Positions 1-12,689 are shown, counted from the first letter of the stretch. The stretch: DNA of 64,000 nt from Rhinocladiella similis (GCA_024082115.1 JAMRYE010000010.1:1984001-2048000); one strand, 5' to 3'. Notes: a model not told the origin generated them from the letters alone. Program-made: numbers and translations.

Positions 1-3000
1 CATCACCACTTTAGTCGAACCTCGGGTTTGACCATGGTGTTGATGCGTCTATGCCAGCTTAAAGAGCGTCGACGATGAATCCCACGTACTTGTCCATCGT
101 TGGGTTCTGGGGTCATCGGGACTCGATGCGGTCGTTCTTTGAGCGTCAGTTGCAAGAGGCGCGCGGCAGTCCGAACCCACTCGTGCTTACTAATAGGCGC
201 GACGGGGCGCCAATCCCAGGCAAGGCCAGTGGCAATCGATAGGTCGATCGCTGTCGATTACTGGATGCCAGGTCTTCTGATCGGGTAAGTGAAGCTTGAA
301 GTCAGGCATAATGGTGAGCAGTGGCTGTGCTTGTGTTGCTCTCGTGCCAGGAAGAGTATTATACAGGCCACCTGGCTGTCCTAGTGGAGGTTGTCAACAC
401 ATCTTTAAACTCAAGGAATGCATCCTGTCGGCCAATCCTACCTAGTAAGCGCCTCTCGAAAGATCTTTGAGATAATAAAGTCTCTGTTCCCACCTCTCGT
501 TGTAGACGTTGATGATATGGAGTTGACTGCTCAGGTTAAGCTTTCAGTCTTCAGAATGAATTGTCAATGTCCTTGCTCGAGTACGAGATGTCCCATATGT
601 CCTCAGATCGATCCCGCCGATTGATGTAGAAAAGCATACATGCTCTTCTGTCCTTATTGTCGGGGATAGGCGAAATGGAACAGGTCTTTGTGAGGGTGGT
701 CTGAGCAGCACGATGTTTCTTTCCGGTGTTTGGTGGTCTTGAGTGTCTTCAAGTGTTGAGAGTAGAACCCGGTGGTTGTTGCCAGTGACTGTCATAGATG
801 TGTTTGGGTGTGCAGGCGCTTCGTTCTCGTCATTTTCCTGAGATTCTTTGCGTGATTCTTTATCGCGCACCTAATTCCTCGAGTTGTCAGACATTTCTTG
901 CTGGCGTAAGTTTTAACTGCGACAAGGAAGCCAGTACCGGTCAGAGTATACTGTCAGACCAGGTCATAAATTGCGTTCCCAACCACCTACCAGCCACTCA
1001 GATTAGTGTCTATATAGTCATCACGTCCCCTAGGACCCAGGTAGATCAAACAGAGTTCTCTTCACCCTTCATTTCGCTCCCTCAACCTTGTTATATACGT
1101 ACGGGCGCAATTGGGCAAGAGTGCAACCCAAGTTCGTTCTCAACCAGTATTGATGAAGTCGACTTTCGACTTTCGAACATTCAAGCTTTGCCGAATCCCA
1201 AGGGTCAGTCCAGATGGAAATCTACTTCTTACCGGAGGCGTTGTAGAAAGCACGGCATCGTTTCTACGTGCCTGGGCCTAGCGGGCTTACTAGTAAGCCA
1301 CCGGCGCCATGGTCCGTGCGAAATTAGCAATCTCTCGGTGGGGAGTACGATGTGTGGGTGTGACAGGGATCCCTTGTCACGGGCATGTGCGGTGCGCTTG
1401 CTATTGAGATGGCTGGTGATCGGTGCTCCACATTCGGCATCGATGCGCTGAAATCCGCATTCTGGGTCCCAGGGTTGAGTCATGGAGATTCTTGGGTTTT
1501 CGCCTAAAGTCGAGCGACGATGAGATTGTTGGTTGTCCTTCGAGGCTGCAAGAGTAGGCATGGCCAGTCTCGTCCACAAAGAGTGGCGCGACGGGATGTT
1601 CGTTCTACGTCGATCCTCTCGCCGCCAGAGGAACATGAGAGGGCGGAAGATGTGTTCAACAGCGCACCTTCCTTTCTCTAGGATTAGATGCGTGCTGGTA
1701 CGAAGTGGGAGACTAGAGAGGCTGGTCACTGGGTGCACGCACACTCATGAGGGCGGAAGGCGGGACGACTCGGTCTTTGACGTCTGTAGTACAGTGTTCG
1801 ATGGCAAAAGAGACACGTCCGCAGGGCTGTTATGAAAGGGCTCTCCCAACGTTACGATTTTACATTGGGTTGCGGGATACGCCAATCCGCACCATCTGTT
1901 CATGCCCACGGAGGGAGCGGTTTGCCAGAGAAGGATTTCTGGACGATTTCGTAGGTCTTGAGGCCGAGCGCGCGACCGGACGAGGTCTAGTCGTACAATG
2001 AACTGGCCGCGATTGGTTCTTGACACGTCGGGGCTTTCTCAATCCTACCGTAGATGTCGAGTTGATGCATCAGGTCAGAGAAGCCCCAATCATTCACGAT
2101 GATATCAGCAGCAGGGATGGCGGAGACAGCATCGTGGACTGTGGGCTTTTTGGTCCTGATTTATTTGACGGGTTGAAACTTTTCGACTTCAGCGATACGA
2201 TTGACGATTGGCGAGATCTTGCGTCGAAAGGTATTTCCTTGCTCAATTATTCCTTGACATGTTCCAATCTTGACTTCCCAACCGAGATTGAAGGAATCCA
2301 CACAGAATGTCGTATGCTGCAGAAACTGAGTGGTGGGATGCCTGAAGTACAGCCGGGATCTTGGTCCGGCACTTGGATCGAGTAGACGAAAAGGTATCGT
2401 AGCCAAAGTTCAAATGGGGTGTCGAAAGTGCCCCAAGGTCGGCAGCTCGGTGTTGAAATCTTCCAACCAAGATCGCCATGCTTTCTTGCTGATCTCACAT
2501 GCTTGACTCCAGTGCTTTTTGTCCCAGAGGTAATCATGCTTCAGATCAGAAGGTGACAGGTTGACCGCACTGGATCGTTTGACCAACGCAGCCATGATCG
2601 GAAAGAAGTTTTGTTTTATGTCCAGTCGTTGGTGATGGCGGATTTCAGCATTTGAACTTCGAAGTCGAGACGGTTTTTGGACAGGCCATGAACTGGCGAT
2701 AAGAAGGTGACTTTCAACGACAAGATGTTTTGTTCGGTCTGGTGCTTCGGCGTTCGACAGTCGGTAGCACACTCACACTGGATGTGCCAGTTGATTGCCT
2801 GCGCACCGCCTTCTGCGCACCGCCTTCATTGGGTCATGTTCCATTGTCGGTCAGTTGCCAGCACGTGGAGAGTCTCGTTGGGTCCTTCGGCCACGTATTT
2901 TGCCATGGTATGAAGAATGGTGTCCCCGCCGCATCCGAAGGTGTACAGATCACCGAGTATGGGCGTCCAAGAAGTGATGTTGTCAGCAAGGTCAACAGTT

Positions 3001-3390
3001 GCCGTAACTTTGTCAGCCCTGGGGCAAGGAACCTCTTGGTCTTGTCCAGTAGTGTTCCAGCACATTATCTTCTTGGACAAACCGTTCACCAATCCAACGC
3101 ATCACGGCACCGCCTAGGTCTTTGCTGCTTTTCTCAGCTGTCTAGATTCTGCTTCGAGCATTTGAAATGAGGTGGAGACAGAAATCCGTTACTTGGAGAG
3201 ACCCAGCTCTCTCGCGATACAGTTTGTATTGCACCAAGTAGAATCCAAGAGAGGATCTTCGTCTGCAAACCACATTTCCCAGAGCTGTCAAGCTGATCGA
3301 GAACCAATCCTTCAAAGGGCTAGAAGAAGGACTCCGTACTGACTGAGCCGATGGAGGGTTGGTTCATCTTCATGTCTCTGATTCGCCGCG
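1..3390. other. Region without a recognisable intact gene; coding-like debris on the minus strand
   Basis: No intact gene is recognised in the first 3.4 kb. Between about 2,040 and 3,130 the minus strand has coding-like stretches in shifting frames. One piece near 3,110-2,990 reads GGAVMRWIGERF and continues with an acidic and aromatic sequence. Another near 2,610-2,430 reads DYLWDKKHWSQACEISKKAW. A third, near 2,430-2,330, contains FDTPFELWLRYLF. They are separated by frameshifts and stops, which fits a decayed gene of unknown family. The first 2 kb has open frames up to about 217 codons with no recognisable domain. I cannot name a product. Confidence 0.35.
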
Positions 3391-3560
3391 ATTGCGATTG
3401 CGATTGTCTTTTCTCATCGGCCGAAAATGAGTGTAGTTGGTACAGATTCTGTGTGATTTTCATTGTCAGTGTCACTGTCATTGGTGAAGGATGTTGTTGA
3501 TCTCTTCTCGGCGCACAGGCACATCTCGTCCTAACTCAGACATAGACTCAGACTCTGTGC
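3385..3560 (-). repeat. Dispersed GATC-core repeat, reverse copy
   Basis: Core at about 3,479-3,530, the reverse complement of the window-wide element whose forward core is GCCGAGAAGGATCAACGAC followed by a CCAATGACAAT-like tail. It lies within TTGTGATTG/CATTGTCATTG-type simple sequence, the usual setting of the other copies. Confidence 0.6.
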
Positions 3561-4060
3561 AATCACTGTCTTTGTGGATGTCATTCTCTTTCTCATTGAA
3601 CGACGACGTAGATGGATCATCTCGGGGTCGACGTGATTCGCTGTCAATGACATGGTCAATAGTTCCAGGATCAAAGGGGTTTGATTGGATTGTCCCGGTA
3701 TTGAGGGATACTCGAGGAATGAGGGACGCTCGAGGGCCACAGCAAGGAATTTGACATGGGGATAGAAGCGGAAATCTGACATTGACACAACATGGCACTG
3801 CAAAATAGGGCGCAGACGAATCTATAGCGATTGCTAAATAGCGAAAATGGAAGATGTCTGACCAAAGGGCCGTCGAGGTCGAGCAAAATCACGTGAAAAT
3901 ATCATCGAAGCCAGCCTTGTCGACACGTGACTACGGGATCAGCGTACAACAGTCAACTCTTCAGGCGGAAAGGACGAACTTGGAATGATTCGGGCCCAAC
4001 GATGGGAGTGAAGTCCTGTTTCTCACGCCAACCTGTGTGGTATACAATGCCACTGACATC

Positions 4061-4207
4061 TCTCGAACACCTCTCGAACACCTCTCGAACACCTCTCGAA
4101 CACCTCTCGAACACCTCTCGAACATCTCTCGAACACCTCTCTCGAACATCTCTCGAACATCTCTCTCGAACACCTCTCGAACATCCCTCAAACATCCCTC
4201 AAACAAC
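4061..4207. repeat. 11-bp minisatellite
   Basis: About 13 head-to-tail copies of CTCTCGAACAC, the later ones slightly variant (CTCTCGAACAT, CCCTCAAACAT). The unit is not a multiple of three, so all frames stay open and produce spurious Arg/Glu/Val/Phe-rich or Thr/Ser-rich reading frames on both strands. Confidence 0.9.
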
Positions 4208-4327
4208 TCTTATTCCTCGAGTATGATGAAGTATTTCTCATTCCTCATTCGCCTGGACAATCAACCAATCAACCAAAGTCTGTTCATCTTGCAACACTGA
4301 CAATGTCATCGGCGGCAAATCAGAACC

Positions 4328-4475
4328 ATGCCGAGAGGGATCAACGACATCGTCTACCAATGACACAATGGGAGTGACAAAGAAGATGCAAAAGGCGAAA
4401 GTGTGCACAAATCATCACAAGACATATGCGTGCTGAGAGGGATCAACATGGTCGTTCACCAATGACAATGGCAAA
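4328..4475 (+). repeat. Two forward copies of the dispersed GATC-core repeat
   Basis: Cores at about 4,330-4,370 and 4,430-4,470, both with the sequence (G)CCGAGAGGGATCAAC or CTGAGAGGGATCAAC followed by ACCAATGACA. The second is preceded by ATCACAAGACATATGCG, matching the ACAAGATGTG lead-in of other copies. The sequence after them (to 4,560) is CACAATCACAAT-type simple DNA. Confidence 0.7.
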
Positions 4476-4689
4476 AGACAATAAAATCACAAAGAATCTG
4501 TACCAACTGCAGTCGGTTTCTGCCAATCACAATCACAATCACAGAATCACAGAATCACAATGGCAGCGAAACAGAGACATGAAGATGAACTCTGTGTAGA
4601 CTCAGTCAGTCAGTCAGTACAGAGTGGATGGACTGTAACAAGCAGTCAAGTCAAGCCATGAGGCCAGCCGAGCAAACCCGAGCGAATCA

Positions 4690-5210
4690 AGCCATCCATC
4701 AATAAAATTACAAAAGTACGAACAAAAGTACGATTATAAGAAAAGTGAGGCGGCGTATCACGGACAAGTATATACAACCAAGCGAATCAAGTCATTTATC
4801 AACCACATCTTGCAAAGTGCGAGTGCCCGAAAAGTGAGGCGACGTATCACAGACAAGCATACAACACTGAGCGAACCAAGCCACCCATCAACGCAATTTA
4901 CAAAGTACGAGTACCAGTACCAGAAAAGTGAGGCGACGTATCACGGAGCAAGCCCATGGAAGCGAGCGAATCAGCCATCCATCAATGTATTTACGAAGTA
5001 CGAGTACGAGAAAAGTGAGGCGGCGTATCACGAGCAAGCCCATGGAAGCGAGCGAATCAAGTTGTCAACACATTTACGAAGTACGAGTACCAAAAGTGAG
5101 GCGTCGTATCACGGACAAGAACAAGGAACCCAGCGAATCAAGTCACCCATCAACGCATTTACGAAGTACGAGTACCAGAAATGAGGCGTCGTGTCATGAA
5201 TCATAAGCAA
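4690..5210. repeat. Satellite block 1, ~85-bp unit
   Basis: About six copies of a diverged unit that runs ACGAAGTACGAGTACCAG, then AAAAGTGAGGCGGCGTAT, then CACGGACAAGC, then an AAGGAACCGAGCGAATCAAG-like segment. GTGAGGCG recurs at about 4,745, 4,833, 4,927, 5,019, 5,096 and 5,180, so spacing is 77-94 bp. The same family reappears at 7.4-8.3 kb. Confidence 0.85.
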
Positions 5211-6010
5211 GCAAGCCACTCGCTCCTCCGGAACGAAAAAGGCAACTGAACAAGCATGTCAGACACGTCCAGGGAGAAAACGAAGCTAGCAGGGATCGGA
5301 TCCAAAGAGAAAACCTGTTTTGACAGCGAAAGAGTCGGCTGCCAGGCGGGCAAAAGAAGCAACCACACCAGTAACATTGCGAGTTTACCGAGTACCAGCC
5401 AGGCGCACCGAACAAGCAAATCAGACACGTTCCAGACCCAGAGGAAACGAAGCTAGCAGGGGAGCAGATGTCTGAGAGAACGAAGAGGAAGCTAGTAAAC
5501 GAGCAAAAGAAACCATCACACCCAGTAGCCTTTGCGAGTTACCAGCCCACACGCACCGGGCTGATTGCATCATGCAGCTGACGAGAAATCAAGCCCAGTC
5601 GTCAAACCAGTAAGCTTGCGAGTTACCAGACGGGCAACCCGAGTAAGCAAGCCACACGGACAAGCTGGGCAAGCCACGTCACATACATTGGCAAACCGGG
5701 CGCACAGCTAGCAAGAAATCCAGGAAGCAGGCAAGCCATCAAGCCGGTAGCCTTTCGAGTTACCAGTCGACCAGACCGAGGAAGCAAGCCACGTCTCACA
5801 TGCACGGGCTGACTGAGACTGCAGCATGCACCTAGTAAGCAATCAAGCAATCAGACCAGTACGGTAGCTTTACTCCTTCCGCCCAGATCACACGGACAGA
5901 GCAAGCCACCTCACACAGACACACACACGGGCTGACTGAGCATGCAATGCAGCATGCAACTAGCTACGGGGCAGCAATGAAAGGCAACCAAGCACATCAA
6001 ACACGGAGCC
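5210..6010. repeat. Degenerate tandem array rich in AAGCAAGCCA and GCGAGTTACCAG
   Basis: Loose repeats of elements such as GCGAGTTACCAG, GGGCAAGCAAGCCACAC and ACACGGGCTGACTGAG at about 100-160 bp spacing. No coding frame is credible. The array sits between the two blocks of the ~85-bp satellite and may be a diverged companion family. Confidence 0.55.
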
Positions 6011-6499
6011 AGACGGGGCAAAAAGACATTCCATGTCAATTGACAACACACTCAACCTGCCACCTGCGTATCCTAGAGAGCCCACATGCGTTGCATCCGT
6101 GACTTATGTTTATTCGCTCCGGTACTGACTGAGTCTACGGAGTACGGTATGTAGGCACGCAACCGGCAATCAAGGAAGGCATTCAAGCCATCAATGCCCC
6201 CCGGACAGGGCAGATTGAATGGGCAAGCTTCACCAAGCAAAGGTCCATGTCAATTGACAGCACACCATCTGCTGATACCATTGAGCGTGAGACCCTTGAC
6301 TTGTATCTATCCACTCCCGTGCGGTAATGAGGCTACTATGGAGTACAGCGTGTCAGCCAAAGACAGTGGCTGCGCAAGGAGTTTCTGTTCCAGTTTTATC
6401 ACGACATGTGTCAATTCTCTCACTCGATAGCAATAGCAGCAGCAACAGTAACAGAAACAGCAACAATGGTGGGCTAATCACCACAAGATGTACCTCGAC

Positions 6500-6545
6500 G
6501 CCGCCGAGAAGGATCAATGACGTTTTCTGCCAATGACAATCACAA
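6500..6545 (+). repeat. Dispersed GATC-core repeat, forward copy
   Basis: Core GCCGAGAAGGATCAATGACG followed by TTTTCTGCCAATGACAAT, preceded by CACAAGATGTACC as in the other copies. Upstream is a CAGCAACAG-type simple stretch. Confidence 0.75.
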
Positions 6546-6714
6546 AGCCAGTGGTTGCGCAGAGCCTGAGATGACGCTCTGCTTCAAACATCCCTGTCAG
6601 CCTTACCAAGGAGTTGTTCACCACGTTGGGTATCACTTTGACACCATCACACATGCCCGTCCGGCCGCCCCAACATACTAGTGAGTGGAGACGGACTCAC
6701 CCAGGCCTAGATTC

Positions 6715-7310
6715 TCAGTCTCACTCTACTGTAAGCACTAGTCGATGCAAGGTAGATTCTGGACCCGTGGGCCACTACTAGTCGAGGGACTATTCCAAAC
6801 GGAGCAAGGGGGTACGAGGCCAGACGGGACGAGACGAAACGAAACGGGGGAAGAGGCGAGAGGCGAGAGGCGAGACCAGCTAGTTTGGGATCACTCGGGC
6901 TCCGTGGCGACCAGCAATCCACAGAACCCTGGTGAGGCGGCTGAGACCACCGAGCGCAAGTAAGCACTAGTGGTCAACCCTGTCGATCCTTGTCACGACT
7001 CTCCGACTCTCCGACTCTACACTTGCTGTTTTGGGATTAGTACGGAGTAAGAGGTGGGAGGCGAGAAGCGAGGGGCGAGAAGCGAGGGGCGAGAAGCGAG
7101 GGGCGAGAAGCGAGACCAGTTACCTTGTGATCTCACCGCTGCGTGGCGTGCGACAGTCCACAAAACCCCAGCAGGGGAAATGAGGCTGGGGAGGAAAGTA
7201 AGCACTAGCGATCCACCTCCCTCCATGCTCAACACTGGCCGTTTTGGGATTAGTACGGAGCACCAGAGCTGCGTTGACACGACACTGGGCAAAAGACTCA
7301 AGGGGTATTC
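6715..7310. repeat. ~235-bp tandem duplication with internal GGCGAGA minisatellites
   Basis: GTAAGCACTAG recurs at about 6,731, 6,961 and 7,199. It brackets two diverged ~235-bp units that share GCGAGACCAG, GTGGCG, a CAATCCACAGAACCC-like segment and TTTTGGGATTAGTACGGAG. Inside the units are a 7-bp array (GAGGCGA, 6,855-6,880) and a 14-bp array (GCGAGGGGCGAGAA, about four copies at 7,063-7,118). Confidence 0.75.
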
Positions 7311-7419
7311 CTGACCACCAGTGATGCTACTCGCACCAGCACCAGCACATCAGAGACAACAGGGGTATGGGCAAGGATGTGCCAAAAGGCAATGTGCATG
7401 AGCCCATCGGGCAGCAATG

Positions 7420-8300
7420 CATTGTACGAAGTACGAAGTACGAGTACGAGAAAAGCGAGGCGAGCTTAAGCGAGAGAGAGAGTGAGGCGCCGTATCACAG
7501 GCACGCACAAGCAACCGAGCGAATCAAGCGTATTTCGAGTACGAGAAAAGTGAGGCGAGCTAAGCGAGAGACAAAGTGAGGCGGCGTATCACGGGGCGTA
7601 CACAAGGAGCCGAGCGAATCAAGTCGTCAACGCTTTTACGAAATACGAGTACTAAGCGAGAGAGAGAAAGCGAGGCGCCGCATCACGAGCACGCACAAGG
7701 AACCCATCGAATCAAGTCTGATCAGCACATTTTACGAAGTTCGAGTACCAAAAATGAGGCGGCGTATCACGGACAAGCACAAGGAACCGGGCAAATCAAG
7801 CTGTGTTCAACGCATCTACGGAATACGAGTACGAGAAAAGTGAGGCGGGCTAAGTGAGAGAGTGAAAGTGAGGCAGCGTATCACGAGGAAGCACAAGCAA
7901 CCGAGTGAATCAAGCCGTCAATGAATTTACGAAGTACGAGTGCCAGAAACGAGGCGGCGTATCACGAGCAAGCACCAGCAATCGAGCAAATCAAGTCATC
8001 AGCACATTTACTAAGGACGAGTACCAGAAAAGTGAGGCGAGCTGAGCAAGAGAGACAAAGTGAGGCGCCGTGTCCGCGGACAAGTACACGGAGTCGAGCG
8101 AATCAAGTCATCCATCAATACATTTACAAAGTATGAGTATCAGAAAAGCGAGGCGGCGTGTCGTGAACAAGCACATGAAACTGAGCGAATCAATGCATTT
8201 TACAAAGTACGAAGACCAAAAACATGAGGCAACATGTTAATGAGCAAGCACATGAAGCGCGGCAAATCAAGTCATTCATCAAACGCATTTACGACGGAAC
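7420..8300. repeat. Satellite block 2, ~85-bp unit
   Basis: About ten diverged copies of the block-1 unit: ACGAAGTACGAGTACCAG, GTGAGGCGGCGTATCACG, GCACAAGGAACCGAGCGAAT. Several units carry an extra AGCGAGAGAGAGAAAG insertion, giving a higher-order alternation. Repeated GAGGCG landmarks lie at about 7,457, 7,551, 7,670, 7,756, 7,841, 7,951, 8,034, 8,149 and 8,225. Confidence 0.85.
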
Positions 8301-9430
8301 AAAACTAGTTGGGTCATCTTCATGTCCTTGATTCGCCCCCGTTGCGGTTGCGATTGTGATCGCGGTTGTGACTTTGGTGATTTTGGTGGTTGTCTTTTTC
8401 TCATTGGCAGAAAATGATTGATGGTTGTTGATACAAGTCGAGCGTGGGGGACGGTGAGTCGTTGACATCGGATGTCACCCTCCCCCTATCTGGCAGAGGC
8501 ATGCTGGCGAGCGAATGGGCCAGGGCAAAGTGAGCTCTCGTGTTCGACGAACGGAGGAAAAACGATTGGGCTTACCTCTTGTCCAGAATCCCCCAAAAGG
8601 GGAAAATGCTCCACATGTTGGAAGTATGTGCACAGTCAGACAAGAGACACCCCATCGAGTTCTCGAGGGCCTTGTTCTCGTGCCCTCGCGCGCAGGATGA
8701 GGGATGAAGAATACTCTATACTCGAGGGCCTGGCTGAGGATGGAAATAGACACATGGAAATGTGTCAAGTCCGTCGGTCTCACCACCATGTAACGCGTCG
8801 GACGAGTGTTCAAATCTTATCAATATTTAACCACATCTGCACGGAATTGTCAACCACGCTGAAAAAAACAAAGGCTGTGATAGACATCCAACCTCTTCTT
8901 CTACGCAGAGTCAAATTCGAAACAGTCCGAGTCCATGTGAAATTATCATCCTTGTATGATTTCTTGCGCACCTTTCAGGAATCGAAGCTTACTGTGCTCG
9001 CTATCATCACGTCTCAAGCTCCGACAGTGGCCTTTGAGCAGCTCCTTGTCACCTCTTTCAACGTCGCTGCATGTCCCATCCAGTCGTCATGGCAAGGTCT
9101 TGAACGATATTTGCCATAACTTGTGACCTCGGCAATATCAACAATATCATTCAATCGTCATTCCGTTTCCATCTCGCTATTCGCATGAGAATCCTCGTCA
9201 CTTGTATCGTTACGATAGGAAGTGTCATCGTCCTCCTCGTCCTTTTCGGCAGCTACACCATTCTTCTCCGCGAAAGACTGTGATTCTGTCGTCCACTTCT
9301 TCTCTCATACAGAATCCACTCGATTGATAGTCTTCGCAGTACAGTCCAAAGACATTGATTCCTTAAGAGACACCATCAGAAAGAAAAGGAAACAACCGAG
9401 ACAATTCTGGAAAAAAGAAAAACCGCCACA
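8300..9430. other. No recognised gene
   Basis: The first 120 bp resembles the flanks of the dispersed repeat (TTGCGATTGTGATCG, CTCATTGGCAGAAAATGATTG). The plus strand is open for 215 codons from 8,472 to 9,119, but the translation shows no known domain, signal peptide or membrane segment, and there is no intron or neighbouring gene to support it. I treat it as unassigned. Confidence 0.4.
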
Positions 9431-9431
9431 C

Positions 9432-9860
9432 TCAGCTCAGATCGAATTTTTTGAAACGGTTCCGTTGTTTGCGATCCCAAATGTTGCATAAGAAGACCTG
9501 GGTACCCATCAGCTGCGAATCATGCCGGATAGTCAAAGGATCAAAGCAACCGTCAATGCAAGGTGATACTGCGAGCCAGTTAAGTGGAGATCGGTGTTCA
9601 TTCCAGCGGCCTTTGCATTGCCGATATTGCCCCTTGTCCAGGAACGCGAGGACATATAAGAGCGCAAGCATTGGAAGAAGGCGGATGTCAATTTTGCAAA
9701 GGGTTCTCTTCACTTCACCATCGTCGAAACCACAGGTCTATAGCATCGAGTGTCAGCATAAGACCCCTGTGAAAAATACAAGGGAAAATGTGCGTTGACA
9801 TCAGCAATCTCTTCGAGGTGAATGGGGAAAGTCATGTCCAAGACTCTTCGGATCCTGGAC
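9432..9860 (-). pseudogene. MFS permease fragment (allantoate/Dal5-type), frameshifted
   Basis: The minus strand encodes KIDIRLLPMLALLYVLAFLD, the hallmark first transmembrane helix of the Dal5/Tna1 (anion:cation symporter) branch of the major facilitator superfamily, which imports allantoate, nicotinate or similar organic anions. Immediately after it the frame must shift by one base at a run of G. Only then does the expected loop GNIGNAKAAGMNTDLHLTG and a following hydrophobic segment appear. Another shift and stops follow, and nothing of the remaining ten helices is recognisable, so this is a 5' fragment. An acidic residue or two before KRTL is as expected for the cytoplasmic N-terminus. 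It is the most downstream member of a row of broken minus-strand metabolic genes. Confidence 0.78.
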
Positions 9861-10564
9861 GGCCACAGAAGTGTCTCGACTCTCAGAGTCCATGATGTAC
9901 CGATCGTTTGACGCACATCAAGATCAGGCTCGCGGTGGTCGGGTGTAGAAAGACTACTAAACGAGGGCAAACTGGTTTTATGTTCTACTGGCCGTGTTGA
10001 TGGTCGTTGACCGACAGACAGAATTCGCTCTCCCCGCGTGGTAACGCAAATCACTCGCCATACACCTTTTGCAAAGAGTTGGCGGGCAAGGTTTGTGGGC
10101 CTGGGGAATGCGCTAAACATTCGACAAAGCGACGATGCTGTTTCCACCGCCCGAACTGCCCGAGTTGCCCGAGTCGCGCCGATCTCTCCGTAGGTCACCT
10201 AACCGATTCGAGCATGTCTGGGCACGGGAACATGTACAGCGACGTCTGTCGAAGAGTGCGGCAAATCGATGGTTGTTGCTCTGCTGTCGCCGAGAATTCC
10301 CGTTCCTGACCAGTACTTTTGATTTTCTCTTGCCCTATGTGCCCAACAAAGTGGACCTGCGAGCCGCCTGCCTCTGAGCAAAGCGGGAATAAGACCACGT
10401 AGGTTAAATTCAAGCTCTGATTATCGTGCAATTTCCAGATGGATGAGGGGATCAGAGGTGGCATCGCTAGAAAAAAACGTCCTCGAGGCTGCAGGCCTGG
10501 TCCAAGGATCCCGAGCTAGGAATGTAATTTCTGTCTTGAGCGGAGCCAGGAGGTCAAATGGACG

Positions 10565-12062
10565 TCATAGAATTCCTAAGCCTAGTCCTAGCTGGCTCCA
10601 CTGACTGGCGCCATATTCGCCGGCGCATTCCCCAAAGTTTTGGCTGGTATAACTGTTCGAGCCGGCACGAAAGGCGGTGGCGTCAAGCAACTCCTCCCCC
10701 GGCTGGAAGTCGTGGCCGCCAAGATTACATATCACTTGCTGCGACATGGCATATCTTCCGTCGAGCCCGAGTATTGCACCTGAGTAGGGATCGTAATGAG
10801 CTTGGCTGATAAAAGCTGCTGAGGACGTGTCAAGCGCGCGATTCAGCGGCATACGAGGCTGGTCCCGGCTCGAAAGCGGTGCTGACGACCCCGAACAGAA
10901 TGTCGCCCTATAATCCGAGAGCAAGTGTTGAAGGCCCTTCCCGATCCAGCGGATGACGTGGTAGTCGGCACAAGGCACGTCCTTGCAGAGCAAAATGATC
11001 TGCTCGACCTTGTCCAGGACATCACTCACGTCGACTTGAAGGTGATTTCCGTACTTCATCGTGCTCTTCAGCAAGAACAAACACGCGTGGGCAACCATGC
11101 TGTGGAAATAATGGATCCCTCCGATGAAGGCATTCTTCAGGTCGGTATCTTGCCCGACCAGGTCTACGATTGACCTGGCCGACTAGATGGCCATGAGGGC
11201 GATGTCGTGGAAGACTTTCGGAATGGGATCTTCGTCGACATCGGACGGGAGGCCACGGAAAACGTGTGAGCAGACGTGGAGATTCGCAAAATGGAAATGT
11301 AAGGATACGGCCTTGCTAGGGTAATTCCCGATCGCAGAGTGGGTCGCTGTAGAGGTGTCAGCACGAATGCGAGTAGGCTTCGTTCCGCGTGCTGGTCACA
11401 GATGTAGAACAGGTACCAGAGCCTCATGCGTCCGATCGCGAGGCCGTTGGCCGGTGTCGAGGTGGTAGGTCCGAAGATGTATTGGGTCCCGGTCCTGTCT
11501 TGGGAACAATCGCGTAGACCAATCTTTGCAGATCGACTTCGTAGGCGCGACGGATGGCAATCCCAGAAATGGACCAGGAGATGTCACTGAGCCAGAAACA
11601 GGCGATGCACAGACCTCGGAGGTGTTCTAGTTCGACGGTGGGCTTGAAGATGAATCGAGAAACCAGCCTGAGGAGTTCCGTGTGGAATGCCCGATAGATA
11701 TCCGCTGCTGTCTGGTCCTGTAATGCTGCGACGAGCTCCGGCGGATGCTGTCCAGGTCCTTGTACTTGCTGGCGATGCCGTAAAGATAGTGATCCGAGCG
11801 AGCCAGATACGCCTTGACCAGGCGCTCCGCATGCGACCGCTGGATAATACCTTTCGAGACGAGATCTGTCTGTCCACGGGGAGGTTCGGACATCGACTTC
11901 GGCGTCGACGCTAGCTTCGCGACCTCAGGGAACGGAGGTGCGTGATTTCATACAAGGACTCAATCGGTAACCGGTTTGCCGACTCGGTGATGGTGAAGCG
12001 ACGAGAAGGCGCAACCAAGAGCTCCGCCTCGACGTCCGTGCTGTTGTTCCCGGGCCGATTGG
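10565..12062 (-). pseudogene. Fungal-specific transcription factor, decayed, DNA-binding domain not found
   Basis: Pieces in different minus-strand frames add up to the middle-homology region of a Zn2Cys6-type regulator (Fungal_trans family). In order: LPIESLYEITHLRSL (about 11,960), LVSKGIIQRSHAERLVKAYL then SDHYLYGIASKYKDLDSIRR (11,850-11,740), YRAFHTELLRLVSRFIFKPT (about 11,690-11,630), WLSDISWSISGIAIRRAYEVDLQRL (11,590-11,510), MRLWYLFYICDQHAERSLLAF (11,427-11,365), and a C-terminal stretch beginning SLHFHFANLHVCSHVFRGL. The last frame is open from 11,098 to 10,565 (177 codons) after a TAG near 11,190. Several single-base shifts separate the pieces. No Cys6 cluster was seen upstream, so the copy is probably truncated as well as shifted. 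It lies between the HDH relic and the permease relic on the same strand and could once have regulated them. Confidence 0.7.
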
Positions 12063-12379
12063 TTGATTGTCCAGTTAAATGAGGATTGAGGTGAGTTGGT
12101 GGAAATCACTGCAGGAGACGGAAGATTATATCTCCGGTTCTTGGTACAACTCGGCTGTCCTTCCTGATCATCATCAGTATGCAACACGGAGAAACTATTG
12201 TCCGTCTGCGCTTGCTATGGTGCAGTGGTTTGCACACTTTGTACATTCATTCAGCCATCATTTCGAGTTCCATCCAAGAAAACATCCAGGTCATTGACAA
12301 CAACCAGCAACATGCTGAATCAGAGTCTGAGAAACTCCCAGTGTCCTTGCATCGTTCGACCAATCACAATGAAAAAGCA

Positions 12380-12500
12380 ATAGTGTGGATCATCATCACC
12401 ACAAGATGTGTTTCTGTGCGCCGAGAAGGATCAACGACGTTGTGCACAAATGGCAAAGACAATCACAAAATCATAAGCACAATGGCAGCGGATCACAGAC
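12380..12500 (+). repeat. Dispersed GATC-core repeat, forward copy
   Basis: ACAAGATGTG, then TGCGCCGAGAAGGATCAACG at about 12,416-12,435, then simple CAATCACAAAATCA sequence and (AGAACA)n. The lead-in and the core are the same as in the copies at 6.5 and 58.7 kb. Confidence 0.75.
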
Positions 12501-12689
12501 AAGAACAAGAACAAGAAACAAGGACATGATGAAGAAGATGATGAAGAAGAAAAGAATAAACATCTACCAATCATGTCGATATACTCAGTCAGATACCAAG
12601 GACAATGACAATATCAACGTCAACACTCGAGGTTAAACGAGGCGACAAACACTACCTCACCCAGTGCAGCAAACTTCAGTGAGTATAGG

